From: Chelativorans xinjiangensis
GTDB lineage: Bacteria > Pseudomonadota > Alphaproteobacteria > Rhizobiales > Rhizobiaceae
NCBI RefSeq assembly: GCF_009812055.1
Contig: NZ_WQNH01000002.1
Location: 124,001-188,000, forward strand
Length of the DNA stretch: 64,000 bases
Reading direction: 5' to 3'
The number at the start of each line of letters is the position of its first letter. Positions within the stretch are counted from its first letter, which is position 1. The position numbers and the translations under genes are program-made. The notes beneath the pieces are model-generated. The model was not told where the DNA came from, did no database searches, and was given only the letters and a program-made list of their open reading frames with translations. Of this stretch, positions 42,997 to 52,224 are shown one piece after another.

Positions 42997-45686
42997 TCAT
43001 TTGCCGTTACCGCTACCGTCATCCCGAGCGCCATCATCGTGTACGGGCTCGCACATTCTATGTGCACGCGGGAATCCAGAGACCACCCACCGCCTAGATC
43101 GAAGGGCACCTCGTCATGCACCGTGCTTAGCACAATATCGGGCGGTGTCTTGCCGAGAACCTTGCTGGGCATGTCGTACATCTTCTCGAAACTCGAGCCG
43201 AAGCGGATGCCCTTACGGGTGAAATCCGTCATGATAAGCCCAAGCTCATCAACGGTTTTCTTGACCAACATGCTTGTGCCCGAGGCGCTGCCGTATGCTA
43301 ATCTTGCGCTCTTGTACCGCATGCGGTAGGGCAGTCCGACAACGACATTTGTCACTGCGGACGGCAATGTGATCTCCCCAGAGCCGCTAACTGTGAATTC
43401 GGCACGAACACCCGGCGATGTTTCTACCGGGGCGCCATCGGCCCATGCGACAACGGTTTCGCCAATTAGATGTGTGAGCCCCGATACAGTTGCGGAAGCC
43501 GGGCTATTTGTCGCCACAAGGTGGGAGTCCATTACGCGACAAAGAGTGTCAGGCTTGACCTCGCTATCTTGAGACATTTTCTCGACATACCTCACCGTTC
43601 CGCCATTCACCGTGCGGTTAACGACGAAATACACCCTGTCCTGTGTCGTTGCGGGGAGAACGGCGACACTCTCAAAATCGCCATCCGTCTCCATGGGGAC
43701 GAAGGCAAGCACCTCCTGGTCGGGTTCATAGACACAGCAAATGCAATCGCCGTCATTCGTGACGATCCAGACCCTTGTGTCGGGTCGGCGCTGGACCGCA
43801 AGTGTCTTGACACCGGCCGAGAACAGATCGGTTGTGAGCTTCGAAAGCTGCGTGGCGTTGTAATCTGCCGTGGCGCCGTCAAAGATGATCTCAAGAACGG
43901 CCCGGCCGGCTCGCTCTATCACAAGCCCCCTGCCGTCGAGCTTCGCCGGATCAATGGCTGCAACGCCAGTTGTTGCCGAATCCCTTATTCCGATATTCGT
44001 CGGTGTCAGGGGCTCATCAAGCGATGAGGACTTTGCAACGGCGATAGCTCCCTCTGTCCCGATAATAAGGCGCTGGAGAGCCAGCAGCCATTGTGTGTCA
44101 TTGACGCCGCCAGTGGCGATGGAGCGAGAGATAGGACCGGCATCTCCCTCCAATTCCTCATCAAAGCTCTCGAAGGCGTCGGAGACAGAACCCCACAGAC
44201 GATCCGAACCAGACCACCAGAGACGGCCATCGGAAAAGGTGCCGGCAGAGGGCCATATCTGGGCGGCTGACCATTCTCCCTCGCGCCAGTCGCTCGTAAA
44301 TGTCGTTCTTGAAAACGGCTTTAGCACTTCGATGTTAACGACTGTGGGGCTCGAATAGCCGACGACCCGCGCCACGCCAAAATTGCCGCCACCACCATAG
44401 GTTAGCGAGACCGTCGCAACCCCGGAAGTGTAATCTCCTAGATTGAACAAAACCCGGTACCACTGGATGACATTATCGAGAGAAGTACCAGGGTCTATGG
44501 TCAAATTTGTCTGGTTCATCGTGTAGGTGGGCCCCTGATTAATAAACCCGGAATCCGGCCCGTCATATGACCTTTGAAGTGTCAGCGTTCCAGACCATGT
44601 GCCAGAAATGTTGAGGATGAAGTTATTGTCGCTACCAACGCCCGTCACACGGATTGCCTCAGTGGGGAAGTCCTCCGCCGATAGATTGGATTGCGTATGC
44701 TGACTGCCGTGGAACAGACGAAAAATCGCGCCGACATGGTTTGACGTAAAGAAATTAGCTGATGCCGTCAGCGTGCCATTGCCCTCGATGATGCTTGGCT
44801 TGAGCCTAATGCCCCTTGTCCCGCCTGCACCGAAGGGGCCATCATCGGATTGATAGAGGACTACCGACCATGACCGCAACGCCCGGCGCTCTATGCGGCG
44901 TTGCTGATAGCCTCGACACGCTACGAACACCACATCAGCGGACTGCGCGAACCGCATAAGGTCCAGATCGGCCTCAAGCCATGGTGTCGGCAATTCCATT
45001 ACGCCCGCGCCCTCGACCGTGATCGAGTCCACACGCTTCAAATTTGGGTCTTCACTCTGAAATTTGAGGTGGAAACTTGCCGTTGTCGGGGTAAATGCGA
45101 GGGAATGAGTACCGGTGCGCAGAGTAGTTTCCGCAATATACTCATCGCCGCCCGATGTTGAGCCGCAGCGGAACGTGACCGGGCCGCGCTCTACCACAAT
45201 GCGCAGGGCGTGTTCCGTGCCCTGCTCGTTGACCGTGACGGTCTGGGTTGCGCTGGCGCTGGAGCCACGCGCTAAGGCCGTGAGATTGAGATAGCCGCCC
45301 GATACTGTAGACGTAGCTCCCGCCGTGGCGGTCAGCGTCCAGCCGGTCCCGGAACTGAACGTGCCGCTGGTCACGGTGGCGGTCACTGCGGGGCGGGTGA
45401 TCAGCACATCGCTATTGCGCACTCGCATGGAGGCATTGGAGAACTCCATCAATGCCGCGTCGGTGGCGCCGAACACAAACTCCTTCAGTCGCGTGACGGC
45501 GTTGCCGTCCGTCGAGGATAAATACTCCAGACCGGGGCGCATAAAGCCCGGACCCGTTGCCTTCGGCAGGAGGTTTGTCTGAACTTCAGCGGCAAGCCGC
45601 ATGCGCTCCAGATCGACGCGGGGGAGCGCTGTCGCGTCCTGCACGCCGGTGGCGAACGAGTGAAAATAGGTGTTGAGGCGCCCCAT
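42993..45686 (-). CDS. Tail tubular protein B (gp12-like)
   Basis: The 897-residue, beta-rich nozzle protein starts MGRLNTYFHSFATGVQDATA, followed by DLERMRLAAEVQTNLLPKAT and GFMRPGLEYLS, the opening pattern of phage tail tubular B or stabilisation proteins. It is longer than T7 gp12 (about 794). It would form the hexameric distal tail nozzle that receives the fibres. It follows tail tubular A by 3 bases. Confidence 0.85.
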   Translation of the reverse strand: MGRLNTYFHSFATGVQDATALPRVDLERMRLAAEVQTNLLPKATGPGFMRPGLEYLSSTDGNAVTRLKEFVFGATDAALMEFSNASMRVRNSDVLITRPAVTATVTSGTFSSGTGWTLTATAGATSTVSGGYLNLTALARGSSASATQTVTVNEQGTEHALRIVVERGPVTFRCGSTSGGDEYIAETTLRTGTHSLAFTPTTASFHLKFQSEDPNLKRVDSITVEGAGVMELPTPWLEADLDLMRFAQSADVVFVACRGYQQRRIERRALRSWSVVLYQSDDGPFGAGGTRGIRLKPSIIEGNGTLTASANFFTSNHVGAIFRLFHGSQHTQSNLSAEDFPTEAIRVTGVGSDNNFILNISGTWSGTLTLQRSYDGPDSGFINQGPTYTMNQTNLTIDPGTSLDNVIQWYRVLFNLGDYTSGVATVSLTYGGGGNFGVARVVGYSSPTVVNIEVLKPFSRTTFTSDWREGEWSAAQIWPSAGTFSDGRLWWSGSDRLWGSVSDAFESFDEELEGDAGPISRSIATGGVNDTQWLLALQRLIIGTEGAIAVAKSSSLDEPLTPTNIGIRDSATTGVAAIDPAKLDGRGLVIERAGRAVLEIIFDGATADYNATQLSKLTTDLFSAGVKTLAVQRRPDTRVWIVTNDGDCICCVYEPDQEVLAFVPMETDGDFESVAVLPATTQDRVYFVVNRTVNGGTVRYVEKMSQDSEVKPDTLCRVMDSHLVATNSPASATVSGLTHLIGETVVAWADGAPVETSPGVRAEFTVSGSGEITLPSAVTNVVVGLPYRMRYKSARLAYGSASGTSMLVKKTVDELGLIMTDFTRKGIRFGSSFEKMYDMPSKVLGKTPPDIVLSTVHDEVPFDLGGGWSLDSRVHIECASPYTMMALGMTVAVTAND

Positions 45687-45689
45687 GAC

Positions 45690-46304
45690 TCAGCCGTCCT
45701 TGCCGAAACGGCGCGAGAAGCGGGAACGCACAACCCTGCCAGCCGGCGAATACTTCACGCTCTCGTCAAATGCATCGAGCGTCTTGGCCTTCGTCAGGCG
45801 CTCCTTGTACAGGGAGTAGAGATCGTTGCGGTTGCCGCGATCATTGGAGATGGGAAGCCCGCTTTCGAAGGCCAGATATGCCTCAAGGGCTTTGGCAAAG
45901 GGCTGCCGCCATGCGCCGATGTTGAGCCCGTAGGCCGCGTCATTCGACACATAGCGGACATAGAGCGTGTCGACATTGGCGAACCACTTGCCGGCCTCGT
46001 CCTCATAGTCCTCGAATCCGATGCGGAAGGTGGCCTCATTCGAGATACCGGCCGTCCGCACCCAATCGTCGGGCTTCAGGAAGCCGTAATCCCACCCGAA
46101 CAGCGGTTCCTCATCGTCATCGGCCGTCATCTCGACGGCACGAATGCCGAAGTTCCAGAGCCCCTGCGTCAGAAGGTGCTCGACGGCATCATCCCAAGCA
46201 TCGTCAAGCTGATACCGCTCGGGCCTGTCATCCGTGAGGGTGGCAAGCTCGTGCGGTCCAAGGAGGCGCAGGGCGCCCTTGTAGATGCGTAGTTTGTCAG
46301 CCAT
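45690..46304 (-). CDS. Tail tubular protein A (gp11-like adaptor)
   Basis: The 204-residue product is similar in size to T7 gp11 (about 196). It contains YKGALRLLGPHELATLTDDR near the N-terminus and WDDAVEHLLTQGLWNFGIRA, both typical of the tubular A family, and YVRYVSNDAAYGLNIGAWRQPFAKAL-type features. It forms the dodecameric ring between connector and nozzle. It lies directly upstream of tubular B, as in T7-like phages. Confidence 0.88.
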   Translation of the reverse strand: MADKLRIYKGALRLLGPHELATLTDDRPERYQLDDAWDDAVEHLLTQGLWNFGIRAVEMTADDDEEPLFGWDYGFLKPDDWVRTAGISNEATFRIGFEDYEDEAGKWFANVDTLYVRYVSNDAAYGLNIGAWRQPFAKALEAYLAFESGLPISNDRGNRNDLYSLYKERLTKAKTLDAFDESVKYSPAGRVVRSRFSRRFGKDG

Positions 46305-46316
46305 CGAGCGGGTTCC

Positions 46317-46808
46317 CTACGCTGCCACGCCCATGGCCTTCGCGGCGTGCTGGATAGCCGCCTGATAGGCTGCGGGTTTGGTCTTGTGCGTGGCGACGGT
46401 TTCGGGAGGATCGATTGTCCTCACCAGCCATCCGGCCTTGGGCGAAAACTGGACCTTGTAGTTGGCGGGGATGTCCGGCAGGTCTTCGTCACTGACCTCA
46501 GGCGCGGCAGCCTTCGGCCTCTCGTTCGTGAAGGCACGCACCACGCGCATCTGCACGAGCCCGACCTCCTTGCCGACAACGCGGAGCTGAACGTCAAGGC
46601 TGAAGTCCTTGGCCAGCACATCTACCAGATCACCCGGATTGAGCGCGGCGTGATGATGAGCCCAGAAGGCGGGGCGCTTGAGATCGTCCAGCGTCACATC
46701 GGGGTCGACCCAGACATGGCGGCGCGTGATGGTGAAGTCTGCCGGCTTCGGGCGGGACGTGGCCGGAAGCCTCTTGAGCTTCGCAGCCGAAGGGGTTTCG
46801 GAAGTCAT
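46317..46808 (-). CDS. Phage structural-region protein, unknown
   Basis: The 163-residue product has a basic Pro/Lys N-terminus and a folded middle (FWAHHHAALNPGDLVDVLAK). No family is recognised. It lies between the small head protein at 46926 and tail tubular A, so a head-completion or accessory role is possible but unproven. Confidence 0.7.
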   Translation of the reverse strand: MTSETPSAAKLKRLPATSRPKPADFTITRRHVWVDPDVTLDDLKRPAFWAHHHAALNPGDLVDVLAKDFSLDVQLRVVGKEVGLVQMRVVRAFTNERPKAAAPEVSDEDLPDIPANYKVQFSPKAGWLVRTIDPPETVATHKTKPAAYQAAIQHAAKAMGVAA

Positions 46809-46845
46809 GATTGCCTCTTGATTTTTGGGAGAGAGCGCGCGGTTC

Positions 46846-46871
46846 GGGGGCCAGTCCGAAGACCAGCCCCC
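46846..46871 (-). promoter_or_regulatory. Strong hairpin between head and tail genes
   Basis: An 11-base stem with two GU-type pairs and a TTCG tetraloop (minus strand GGGGGCTGGTC TTCG GACTGGCCCCC read in two arms). There is no T-run, so RNA processing, stability control or partial termination is more likely than simple termination. Confidence 0.5.
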
Positions 46872-46925
46872 ACGACCGCACGAGGGGAGAGGCAGCCCCG
46901 CGACCGTAAAGCCGCGAGACTGCGG

Positions 46926-47210
46926 TTAGTCGGTGTCGGTGCCGGTGATGGTCACCCCATCGGACAGGTCAACGCCGCCCGTAGCAGAGGCCGAAGTCAC
47001 CCAGCACAAAGCACCCGTGATAGGGCTCGCGTCATTGTCGAGCACAATCACAAGGTCGCCCTTGCGCATGCCAAGGTCCCAGCCGTTGGAAAAGTATCCA
47101 TCGACACGAACCACAGTCACCGCGTCGGCCGAGCTGTAGTACCAGAGGCGACGACCGCCACTGAGTGCACCGGCCCAGAGTTCCGGAGGATTCGAAGTGC
47201 TATAAGCCAT
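46926..47210 (-). CDS. Small head/decoration-type phage protein
   Basis: A 94-residue beta-rich product containing DAVTVVRVDGYFSNGWDLGM and RKGDLVIVLDNDASPITGAL. The xVxGYFxN...GMRxGDLVxV pattern is found in small proteins next to podovirus capsids and resembles the N-terminal adaptor of the tail spike at 30441 (FISYRTDD..., ATGYFAGAGEYGVRVNDLIFV). It lies 13 bases after the capsid gene. Role inferred. Confidence 0.7.
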   Translation of the reverse strand: MAYSTSNPPELWAGALSGGRRLWYYSSADAVTVVRVDGYFSNGWDLGMRKGDLVIVLDNDASPITGALCWVTSASATGGVDLSDGVTITGTDTD

Positions 47211-47223
47211 GTTTCAGCCCTCC

Positions 47224-48060
47224 TTAGGTGGCCACGTAGGCCGAGCCGTCGTGAGTGATCTTCACGATGCCCGTATCCTGGAGAATCTTGGCGGCATGGT
47301 ACGTGGTCGCACGGCTCCACGAGGAATCCTGCTTGTCGTCGTAGCCGATGGAGATGGACTCCTCGGAGACGCGCACCGCATAGCCGAGGGCCGAACGGTG
47401 GAACATGTAGCAGATTTCCGCAGTGGTACCGACGCCCGTGACACGCGCGCTTTCGATCCAGTTGATGCCAAACCAGCGCAGCATCTTGCGAGCCGGGCCG
47501 GAGAAAGGCTTCACGTCGACATACTCGGCAGAGGCGAACTCACGGGTCTGCATGAGATAGCCCATGAATGCCGGCGACACGACGGCGAACATGTTGTCCG
47601 CTTCCGTGGTATCGACATCATTGTTGCCGAGGATGACCTTGGCGCCCGCAACGGTGTTGAGCGAGGCCGTGCCGGAACCGTAGTCCTGCGTGGCATTCGC
47701 CAGTTCCGCGAGGATGGTCAGGTCGATGTCACGGTTGATGACGTTCATCGACGCCATCTGCATGACACGCTTCTGATCGCCCTGAGACGCGAAGATGTTG
47801 AAGGAAGTCAGCTCATACGGAGCGTGCTTCTCGACCAGCGTTGCAGTGACCTGCGTGTTGGTCGGGTTGCCGTACGGGATCTGACCGTTTGTACCGCGCG
47901 TGACGGCGGTATCGCCACCCGACCCCGAGACGAGGAAGGTGGCCTGGTTGCCGTTAATAACGGATTCCTTCGTGGTGCTCGCCTTGAGCAGGCTCACGCG
48001 CTGCTCAAAAGACGCCACGAATTCACGCCGATATTGAACGACGGCAGCTTCGACAGCCAT
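47224..48060 (-). CDS. Major capsid protein
   Basis: The 278-residue product follows the scaffold gene and precedes the tail genes. It has an N-arm (QYRREFVASFEQRVSLLKAS), an extended E-loop region and a helical spine segment (ADNMFAVVSPAFMGYLMQTR), consistent with the HK97 fold. The assignment rests on position, size and absence of another candidate. A terminator and about 180 bases lie between it and the scaffold gene, so it probably has its own promoter and high expression. Confidence 0.82.
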   Translation of the reverse strand: MAVEAAVVQYRREFVASFEQRVSLLKASTTKESVINGNQATFLVSGSGGDTAVTRGTNGQIPYGNPTNTQVTATLVEKHAPYELTSFNIFASQGDQKRVMQMASMNVINRDIDLTILAELANATQDYGSGTASLNTVAGAKVILGNNDVDTTEADNMFAVVSPAFMGYLMQTREFASAEYVDVKPFSGPARKMLRWFGINWIESARVTGVGTTAEICYMFHRSALGYAVRVSEESISIGYDDKQDSSWSRATTYHAAKILQDTGIVKITHDGSAYVAT

Positions 48061-48241
48061 TGTCGTTTCCTTTCGGTTGAAGTTTTCGTGTGCTCAGAGC
48101 CGCGCATTCGAGGGTGGCCGACGGCGTCGCGGGGCCTCTTGCGAGGGGTGGCCGCTATCCGTTCGGGGCTGTCATGCTTGGCAGTTGGTGGGGTTGGCTT
48201 GGCCTGGGGCCGCTATGCGGGGTGTCCGGCGTTCAGCCACT

Positions 48242-48265
48242 AAAAAACCCCGCTCGCTGGCGGGG
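48242..48265 (-). terminator. Rho-independent terminator after scaffold gene
   Basis: The stem CCCCGC / GCGGGG with a six-base loop is followed on the minus strand by TTTTTTA. It lies 31 bases beyond the scaffold stop and upstream of the capsid gene. Confidence 0.88.
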
Positions 48266-48295
48266 CGTTCATTCACCGGACGATGCCGGGAATTC

Positions 48296-49231
48296 CTATT
48301 TTGCGCGACGCTGTTCCTTTTCGAGGATGGTCGCGTATTCCTTATCGAGGCCCTTTTCGTAGTACTCATCGATATTGGAATTCATGATCTGCTCGATTTC
48401 CTGCTTGCGCGCGGTGTGCTTGCGCTCGGAATCCGAATTGGCGAAGGTCGCATCACCGAACATGTCGCGACCCATATCGGACGCCCATGCAACGAATTCC
48501 GGTACCGCGCCGAGGGTGCGGCCATCGGGAAGGCGCGCCTGATGCCATTCATTGCCGCCAGGTACGCTTTCCATGAAACGATTTGCTAGCGTGATGTTGG
48601 CCTTGTATTCGCGGCCCCAATCCTTGCGGAGGGCCTCCTCTGCCGTTTCTGCCGCCTCTGCATCGGCGGCGGTCCGTTGCGCCTCCAATTCCTCAACGGT
48701 GTCGAAGTACCATTCGGGAGCAAAGTCGATAACCGTCTGAGGCGCGCCCTTGCTGTGCATCCATTCGGTGAACGAGGCCAGCATCGGCTTGTCGTCGTCC
48801 GTCATGCGCTTGGTGACAGTCTCCGGCAAGATATAGCCGGTCGGATCGTCAGGGATGCCCTGCTCTTTGCGCCATTCGGCGATGGCCTTTTCGTCCGAGG
48901 CGTCGGGCATCTCGCGCTTGATCTTGCCGGAGCGGATCAGCTTGTCCTTTTCGACAAAGGATTTCACAAAGTTGCGCAGTGAGCCGTAGCGCTTCAGGAG
49001 TTTAAGCGCGTCCTCGTCGCCGCCAGCACCAATCTCGCGCCAGTCGTCTGGAAGAGACGAGGCGGACGGTTCGTCGCCCTTCGGCGAGTCGGGATCACCC
49101 TCAGGTGGGTCTTTGGGCGCCCGGTCGCCACCCGGAGGATCGCCAGCAGGCGGATCGGCCGGAGGGTCAATCGGTGTCGGGTTGGGGTTCTGCGGATCGA
49201 CGGGATCAGCAGCCGGGTCTAGTTCGCTCAT
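48296..49231 (-). CDS. Capsid scaffolding protein
   Basis: The 311-residue product has a Pro/Asp/Gly-rich acidic N-terminus (DPAADPVDPQNPNPTPIDPP), helical middle segments (LKLLKRYGSLRNFVKSFVEK) and a charged helical C-terminus (YYEKGLDKEYATILEKEQRR) that would contact capsid. Low complexity and position just before the capsid gene are typical of podovirus scaffolds. It overlaps the Bbp19-like gene by 4 bases. Confidence 0.8.
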   Translation of the reverse strand: MSELDPAADPVDPQNPNPTPIDPPADPPAGDPPGGDRAPKDPPEGDPDSPKGDEPSASSLPDDWREIGAGGDEDALKLLKRYGSLRNFVKSFVEKDKLIRSGKIKREMPDASDEKAIAEWRKEQGIPDDPTGYILPETVTKRMTDDDKPMLASFTEWMHSKGAPQTVIDFAPEWYFDTVEELEAQRTAADAEAAETAEEALRKDWGREYKANITLANRFMESVPGGNEWHQARLPDGRTLGAVPEFVAWASDMGRDMFGDATFANSDSERKHTARKQEIEQIMNSNIDEYYEKGLDKEYATILEKEQRRAK

Positions 49232-49533
49232 GCCTCTGCCTCTGGTTTCTTGCCTCTACGCGGAGACCGCTTTGTGGTGGCGGTCTCCAATGCCTTCAAC
49301 GTATCGTCACGCAGCATCTTGACGATCTGGGAGCCGACGAAGCGCCGACCCTCATGGAACGCCGTGGCGGTCGGGTCGGACTTGCGGTAGCTCATGTCAT
49401 ACAGGTTGCTGGCGGCGTTGATGATCCAGTCCATCGCCAGTTTCTGTTGGCCGTCATTCGCCTTGCCAGCGATGCATGCGCGGACGGCCATCAACACGAC
49501 CTTGTCGTATTTGGCCGGGGAATGGGCCTCCAT
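49228..49533 (-). CDS. Bbp19-like phage protein
   Basis: The 101-residue product contains SDPTATAFHEGRRFVGSQIV, matching the xxxF.eGrR.vg..l pattern of the small Bbp19-type family found between portal and scaffold genes. The end is basic. It overlaps both neighbours by a few bases. Function unknown; a virion assembly role is likely from position. Confidence 0.7.
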   Translation of the reverse strand: MEAHSPAKYDKVVLMAVRACIAGKANDGQQKLAMDWIINAASNLYDMSYRKSDPTATAFHEGRRFVGSQIVKMLRDDTLKALETATTKRSPRRGKKPEAEA

Positions 49534-49811
49534 CAGTGCAGGTCGCCCGGAAGGATGATGCTGCTGGCGCTGGACCGCATTGCATCCATGCCCATATCGA
49601 CGTTTGCCACGGCCATTTCTCGGAGTTGGCGGCGGACGTTCCTGTTTGTGTTCGGATCGCGCATGATGGCGGCGCCGGCACAGAACGCCAGGACACCGAC
49701 AATCCCTTCGATCTTCATCGGGGATTGCGTGGTGTGCTGCATGATGACATCGCCAATGGCGAGCATCAGGCGCTCGTGGCTTTCGTCCACCTTCGTCTTT
49801 ACGATGGCCAT
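49533..49811 (-). CDS. Small phage head-region protein, unknown
   Basis: A 92-residue helical product with a hydrophobic segment (GIVGVLAFCAGAAIMRDP) and RQLREMAVANVDMGMDAM. It is the first gene after the gap downstream of the connector gene and shares a base with the Bbp19-like gene. No family recognised. Confidence 0.68.
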   Translation of the reverse strand: MAIVKTKVDESHERLMLAIGDVIMQHTTQSPMKIEGIVGVLAFCAGAAIMRDPNTNRNVRRQLREMAVANVDMGMDAMRSSASSIILPGDLH

Positions 49812-49851
49812 AGGTTTTGCCTCTCTATGGTCGTTGTGGTAGATTTGCGGA

Positions 49852-50073
49852 ATGACAGATTATGTGCGGACGGCAACAATCGTAGGCATTGAGCGTCACC
49901 CGATTGGGCGCGCCGCGAACTCCATCGAATGCGATATCTGTCAGCGCTTCGCCGTCATTCCTCGCGGTGGCCTAGACGAACTCCGCCAAGCGGGTTGGCG
50001 CATTCAAGAGCGGCAGATACTCTCACCCGACAGGGACGATGACGTTATTCGGGACATCTGCCCAGATCACTAG
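49852..50073 (+). CDS. Small plus-strand phage protein, unknown
   Basis: The 73-residue product has a CDIC pair (IECDICQRFAV) and a late cysteine near the end (DICPDH), so it could be a small metal-binding protein. It lies opposite to the structural genes, fills a gap of 260 bases, and its stop overlaps the connector stop by 4 bases. The ribosome site is weak (GCGGA next to ATG). Confidence 0.55.
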   Translation: MTDYVRTATIVGIERHPIGRAANSIECDICQRFAVIPRGGLDELRQAGWRIQERQILSPDRDDDVIRDICPDH

Positions 50074-51716
50074 GCCAATCCGGCCTGCTGAAGCTGGGTT
50101 GTGGCACCGGCAACATCACTCGCCACGCCTGCACCCTCACGAAGCGCTGCCGCAGCCGCCTGCAAGCCCTCAACAGCCTTCGCGGCCTCTTCCTCGCTCT
50201 GCTGCACCTCTTCGTCATTGAACCAGTCTGCTGGCGCACCAGTGCCCTTCACGGCGTCCTTGGTCATGTCCTTGAACTTCATGAGGGTCGGCACGGTCTG
50301 GTCAAATTCCGCCGCACCAGCCAGGATTTGCACGCTCTCCTGGAACGCCTGGACATTCGCCCTGCCCTCTGCGGTATGTAGTGGGCTATCAAACGTAAAT
50401 GTGACATCGGCCTCGGACAGCGCATCGGGCATTTCGCGGACATTGAACTGATCGTTGCGCACCGCCATCTGGAACGCCACGTCGAGCAGCGGCAGGTGAT
50501 ATTCGCTCTCGACCGGGCCGAAGAACGGCAACACAGCCCTGCGGAACTCAGCAAGACGGGCCTGCGTTTCAAACGCTGTCATCTCCCTTTGTGCGGGGAG
50601 CAGAAGCTTGTTGAGCAGGAATGCCTCGGCAATCAGGTTGCGAACGTCCGCCTTCATCTCAAGGCCGGCGTTGAACCCCTGATGCGGCTCCTCGAACATC
50701 ATGGCGTCACGGATATTCTCGTCTGCCTCCAGATCTACATAGGTCATGCCGCCGGCGTAGCGGTTAATCGCATCGCGGAATATCTCGCCCCGGCCGTACA
50801 TCGGCGGGTCAAGGGCCTTTTCTCCCTGCTCCAGAACAATGCGGGCGATGGATTGCAGCATGCGCCCATCGGGCAACGCCGTAATCGCAGCCGGTGAGAA
50901 GCCCTGCGGGTAGTTCGATATCGTCTTCCAGCGGGGAATGACGTAGTTGAAGACGGGCAAGCCGCCCTCGCCCAGTACGATTTCATGCTCGCAATCGATA
51001 TAGAGAGAGACGAAGGACAAATCCTTGAACTTGCGGCGCTTCGCCTTGTCGTCGCCGTAAATCTCATCGAGCGGCAGAACGATGTGGCGCAGCTTGAATT
51101 CCTTGGTCGGCTCCTTCTGCGCTGCGTCCTTGATGGACTGGTGCGCGTTCTTCGCCCACATTGGTCGGCTCATGATACCTCGAGCCGTCATCATCACGTT
51201 GCGCTGGTTGTGGTCGATCTTGCCGACGCCGTTTTCCATCCACGCGCATTCCTTAGGATGCCATGAACGGAACAGGAAGTGCGATCTGTCAGGGCTCTCT
51301 TCCACCGACAACACCGGATTGCCAAACGCAACCCAGTCGTGATCCGCCTCGCCCGTGGCGCGCACGAAGTTGGCGCGACGGTCATAGATCAGATTGCGGA
51401 AATGCTTCGTCGTGTGCTCCATCCAGCGGGCGCTCGACGGGTCTTCGTTCAGATACTCCTCTGACGTCTTGACATCAAACCATTCGCCCTGGCGCAGCAT
51501 GGCGGAGGGTGCATTGCCGAGCGTCTCCCGCGCCAGCACCGGGAAGGAATCCATGATGCCGGTAGCGAAGTCCTCGCCAAGCGTGAAGCTCTCCGTGAAA
51601 TCGGCGCGCAGCGGATAGAAGTTCTCCGCTATCTCCTGGCACAGCTCATCGTACTGGACCTTCTTCTTGAAGAGCCCATCGCCTATTTTGGTGAGTTCGC
51701 GCGCGCGGCTGTCCAT
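50070..51716 (-). CDS. Head-tail connector / portal protein (T7 type)
   Basis: The 548-residue product is close to the T7 gp8 length (536). Features: DELCQEIAENFYPLRADF near the N-terminus, the portal-clip region, and RNLIAEAFLLNKLLLPAQRE with MTAFETQARLAEFRRAVLPF, characteristic of the podovirus Head-tail_con family. The C-terminus is acidic and Ala-rich. It forms the dodecameric DNA entry ring. It lies downstream of the terminase with two small genes between. Confidence 0.9.
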   Translation of the reverse strand: MDSRARELTKIGDGLFKKKVQYDELCQEIAENFYPLRADFTESFTLGEDFATGIMDSFPVLARETLGNAPSAMLRQGEWFDVKTSEEYLNEDPSSARWMEHTTKHFRNLIYDRRANFVRATGEADHDWVAFGNPVLSVEESPDRSHFLFRSWHPKECAWMENGVGKIDHNQRNVMMTARGIMSRPMWAKNAHQSIKDAAQKEPTKEFKLRHIVLPLDEIYGDDKAKRRKFKDLSFVSLYIDCEHEIVLGEGGLPVFNYVIPRWKTISNYPQGFSPAAITALPDGRMLQSIARIVLEQGEKALDPPMYGRGEIFRDAINRYAGGMTYVDLEADENIRDAMMFEEPHQGFNAGLEMKADVRNLIAEAFLLNKLLLPAQREMTAFETQARLAEFRRAVLPFFGPVESEYHLPLLDVAFQMAVRNDQFNVREMPDALSEADVTFTFDSPLHTAEGRANVQAFQESVQILAGAAEFDQTVPTLMKFKDMTKDAVKGTGAPADWFNDEEVQQSEEEAAKAVEGLQAAAAALREGAGVASDVAGATTQLQQAGLA

Positions 51717-51971
51717 TTAGGCGACCGTCACGCGGTGGAAGGAGCCGATGTGGAATACGGCATCGCTCGGACAGCCGGCCGCAGACCAATAGGCGGCAAC
51801 GGTATGGCTGATGTCATTGCCGGGACGCTGGTCAGGGTTTTGCTTCAATCTATAAACGCGCCATCTCAGTATGCGTCCCATGCAGCCCACCTCTTGATCG
51901 CGAACGACCTTGAACGGGCCGCTCTCAACATAGTCCGGAGGCATGCAATCGGGGCTGAATGCCGGAAACAT
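51717..51971 (-). CDS. Small phage protein, unknown
   Basis: The 84-residue product contains FKVVRDQEVGCMGRILRWRV and a Cys/His-bearing end. It is linked to neighbours by a TGATG overlap upstream and abuts the connector ATG downstream (TAAATG). No family recognised; co-translation with the connector suggests a virion or packaging role. Confidence 0.65.
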   Translation of the reverse strand: MFPAFSPDCMPPDYVESGPFKVVRDQEVGCMGRILRWRVYRLKQNPDQRPGNDISHTVAAYWSAAGCPSDAVFHIGSFHRVTVA

Positions 51972-52210
51972 CAGCCGGCCTGCCCGAGAAGGCTATTGGT
52001 GAAGGCCTGCGTGCCGGCACCGCCGCCGCTGCGTTGCGACAGGATGGTGGACGTGCGGCCCGAGCGCGCGGCTATCTGGCGGCGCTTGCGCTCTTCGGCC
52101 TCCATGCTCTCCGGGTCTTCCGGGTCGGGCATACGGACAGGCTTTGCGACCTCGGGCATTTTAGGCTTGAAAAGGTTTCCGATGGGAGTATCCTCCGAGT
52201 TGCAACCCAT
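51971..52210 (-). CDS. Small structural-region phage protein
   Basis: The 79-residue product begins MGCNSEDTPIGNLFKPKMPE, then a Pro/Asp-rich part and RRQIAARSGRTSTILSQRSG with a GGxGTQAFTNSLLG end. The RxGR.STILTG...G...T..LLG pattern recurs in small proteins beside podovirus connector genes. The MGCNSE start resembles a Cys-bearing phage motif, but there is no signal sequence. Role unknown. Confidence 0.7.
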   Translation of the reverse strand: MGCNSEDTPIGNLFKPKMPEVAKPVRMPDPEDPESMEAEERKRRQIAARSGRTSTILSQRSGGGAGTQAFTNSLLGQAG

Positions 52211-52224
52211 GAAAGGATTGACAG

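Noticed and set aside
48077-48589. 170-codon plus-strand frame over scaffold end and capsid leader
   Set aside because: It runs through a clear terminator hairpin and opposite the scaffold gene.
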